DNA of 7,029 bases from Chitinispirillaceae bacterium (GTDB lineage: Bacteria; Fibrobacterota; Chitinivibrionia; Chitinivibrionales; Chitinispirillaceae). The stretch covers positions 1-7,029 of the forward strand of contig JAFGOU010000371.1 of the NCBI GenBank assembly GCA_016926315.1, read 5' to 3'. Position numbers and translations under genes: made by a program. Positions 6,419-7,029 of the stretch are shown here, in pieces (the stretch's first letter is position 1; each line of letters starts with the position of its first letter). Under the pieces are notes generated by a model, which was given only the letters and a program-made list of their open reading frames with translations, made no database searches and was not told the origin of the DNA.

Positions 6419-6493
6419 GCGAGAGTAGCTCAGTGGTAGAGCTCCACCTTGCCAAGGTGGCTGTCGCGGGTTCAAGTCCCGTCTCTCGCTCCA
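6419..6493 (+). tRNA. tRNA-Gly (anticodon GCC)
   Basis: A complete cloverleaf is visible. The acceptor GCGAGAG (6419-6425) pairs with CTCTCGC (6483-6489). The D-arm contains AGCTCAGTGGTAGAGCT. The anticodon stem CCACC/GGTGG encloses TTGCCAA, with anticodon GCC at 6451-6453. The T-arm is GCGGG-TTCAAGT-CCCGT. The discriminator base is T (U73, usual for bacterial tRNA-Gly) and CCA is encoded at 6491-6493. It reads the GGC and GGU glycine codons. Confidence 0.97.
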
Positions 6494-6500
6494 CTTTCAG

Positions 6501-6529
6501 GGGCTTTTTTCCAGCAAAAGCCCTTTTTT
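6501..6529 (+). terminator. Intrinsic terminator between tRNA-Gly and tRNA-Cys
   Basis: GGGCTTTT (6501-6508) pairs perfectly with AAAAGCCC (6516-6523) around a seven-base loop, followed directly by six Ts (6524-6529). It begins eight bases after the CCA of tRNA-Gly and the T-run ends five bases before tRNA-Cys. It is directional for plus-strand transcription. It should end much of the tRNA-Gly transcript. Confidence 0.82.
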
Positions 6530-6534
6530 CTTAG

Positions 6535-6609
<75 letters not shown>

Positions 6610-6686
6610 CTATTAAAACCCGGGCTGTCAGGCGGTGGACGCTTGGTTCCTTAGCGAATTGATCCTGACCTATTCAGGCAAAAAAG

Positions 6687-6806
6687 CGTGAACGCGGATG
6701 GTCACGGGAAACAAAGATTTGCACGGATCAGACATAAAAATTTACTACGTACAAACTCTGGTTTAGAATCCGCGGAGATCGTCTTTTTCCGCGTCATCGG
6801 CGTGCC
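6687..6806. repeat. Large imperfect inverted repeat with CGCGGAT-type units
   Basis: The left arm (about 6687-6733) carries CGCGGATG, TCACGGG, CAAAGAT and CACGGATC. The reverse complement of the right arm (about 6762-6806) carries CGCCGATG, CGCGGAA, GACGAT and CGCGGATT in the same order. The arms flank an AT-rich centre (6734-6761). Within the right arm CGCGGA/TCCGCG (6771-6776 with 6788-6793) also pairs. No ORF is convincing here. It looks like a decayed non-coding palindromic element, similar in texture to CGCGGAT-rich intergenic repeats of many environmental genomes. The alignment was made by eye. Confidence 0.5.
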
Positions 6807-6815
6807 CGCTTTTTT

Positions 6816-7029
6816 TCACACACTGAAATCCTGCAGCGGGATGATCTCCGGCAGTTCTTCGGGGTTTTTATCGAACAGCTCCCTGGGCACCCAGCGTATG
6901 GTGAGGTTCTTGACCTTGACCGTTGCAAGCGCCTCGATGATGTGCGAATACCAGGGGAGCGCCGTCGCAATCAGGACCGTGTCCACGCTGACGCGCGACA
7001 GCACGCCGGCCACGTTCTCCATGTTCCCG
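6816..7029 (-). CDS. C-terminal end of a polyprenyl glycosylphosphotransferase-like (CoA_binding_3-type) protein, 5'-partial
   Basis: The minus-strand frame is open to the right edge, so the N-terminus lies outside. About 70 residues are visible, ending at TGA (6816-6818). The pattern VDTVLIATALPWYSHIIEAL, then KNLTIRWVPRELF and EIIPLQDFSV, recalls the end of the N-terminal Rossmann domain of WcaJ/PssY-type sugar transferases, where a (D)xVxIALP strand is followed by a VPDLF strand and an IPL element. In those proteins a membrane helix and catalytic sugar-transferase domain follow; here the protein stops. It could be a stand-alone or truncated version, or a different Rossmann protein. No continuation was found downstream. 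The reading frame is likely real; the family is tentative. Confidence 0.5.
   Translation of the reverse strand, partial: GNMENVAGVLSRVSVDTVLIATALPWYSHIIEALATVKVKNLTIRWVPRELFDKNPEELPEIIPLQDFSV

Noticed and set aside
6311..6475. N-terminal extension of pyruvate kinase to an ATG at 6475
   Set aside because: It would run antisense through tRNA-Gly and its promoter. The added residues do not resemble pyruvate kinase, and the protein would exceed the normal family length by 55 residues.
6664..6678. CCTGA/TCAGG hairpin as terminator for tRNA-Cys
   Set aside because: The stem is five pairs and is followed on the plus strand by an A-run, not a T-run.

Overview
This window looks like the edge of an exopolysaccharide or capsule locus from a GC-rich, probably Gram-negative (diderm) bacterium. 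Two housekeeping items follow it: a pyruvate kinase gene and a two-tRNA cluster. The diderm reading is an inference from a bacterial tyrosine kinase beside an SLBB-domain protein. Nothing seen fixes the phylum. The short intergenic palindromes resemble those of many environmental, metagenome-derived genomes.

Positions 1-3844, plus strand. The window opens inside a polysaccharide-type tyrosine autokinase (BY-kinase). It keeps its Walker B motif and a tyrosine cluster, then continues into an unusual C-terminal transmembrane segment and a low-complexity tail (1-972). A 173-base leader with a candidate extended -10 promoter follows. Next is a membrane-anchored protein that joins an SLBB-like domain, a FecR-like domain and a degenerate LytR-CpsA-Psr (LCP)-like domain (1146-2723). 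After a gap with palindromes and a direct repeat comes rmlD (2862-3728), then another gap with a palindrome of the same family.

Positions 3845-4873. rmlB ends the plus-strand run at 4837. rmlB and rmlD carry out the second and fourth steps of dTDP-L-rhamnose synthesis. The partner genes rmlA and rmlC are not in the window. Together the genes suggest sugar-nucleotide supply (rmlBD), chain-length or export control (BY-kinase) and an envelope protein that may handle or anchor polymer (SLBB-FecR-LCP).

Positions 4874-7029. Pyruvate kinase (pyk) is on the minus strand, convergent with rmlB. Its leader can form a strong hairpin. Divergent from it, a sigma70-like promoter drives tRNA-Gly(GCC). A textbook intrinsic terminator separates this tRNA from a co-directional tRNA-Cys(GCA). 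A roughly 200-base intergenic region then holds a large imperfect inverted repeat. The right edge carries the C-terminal end of a minus-strand gene, tentatively a polyprenyl glycosylphosphotransferase-like Rossmann domain that stops before any catalytic sugar-transferase domain.

The most unusual items are the SLBB-FecR-LCP fusion and the BY-kinase with a transmembrane tail. Both may be parts of one variant polysaccharide assembly and attachment system.
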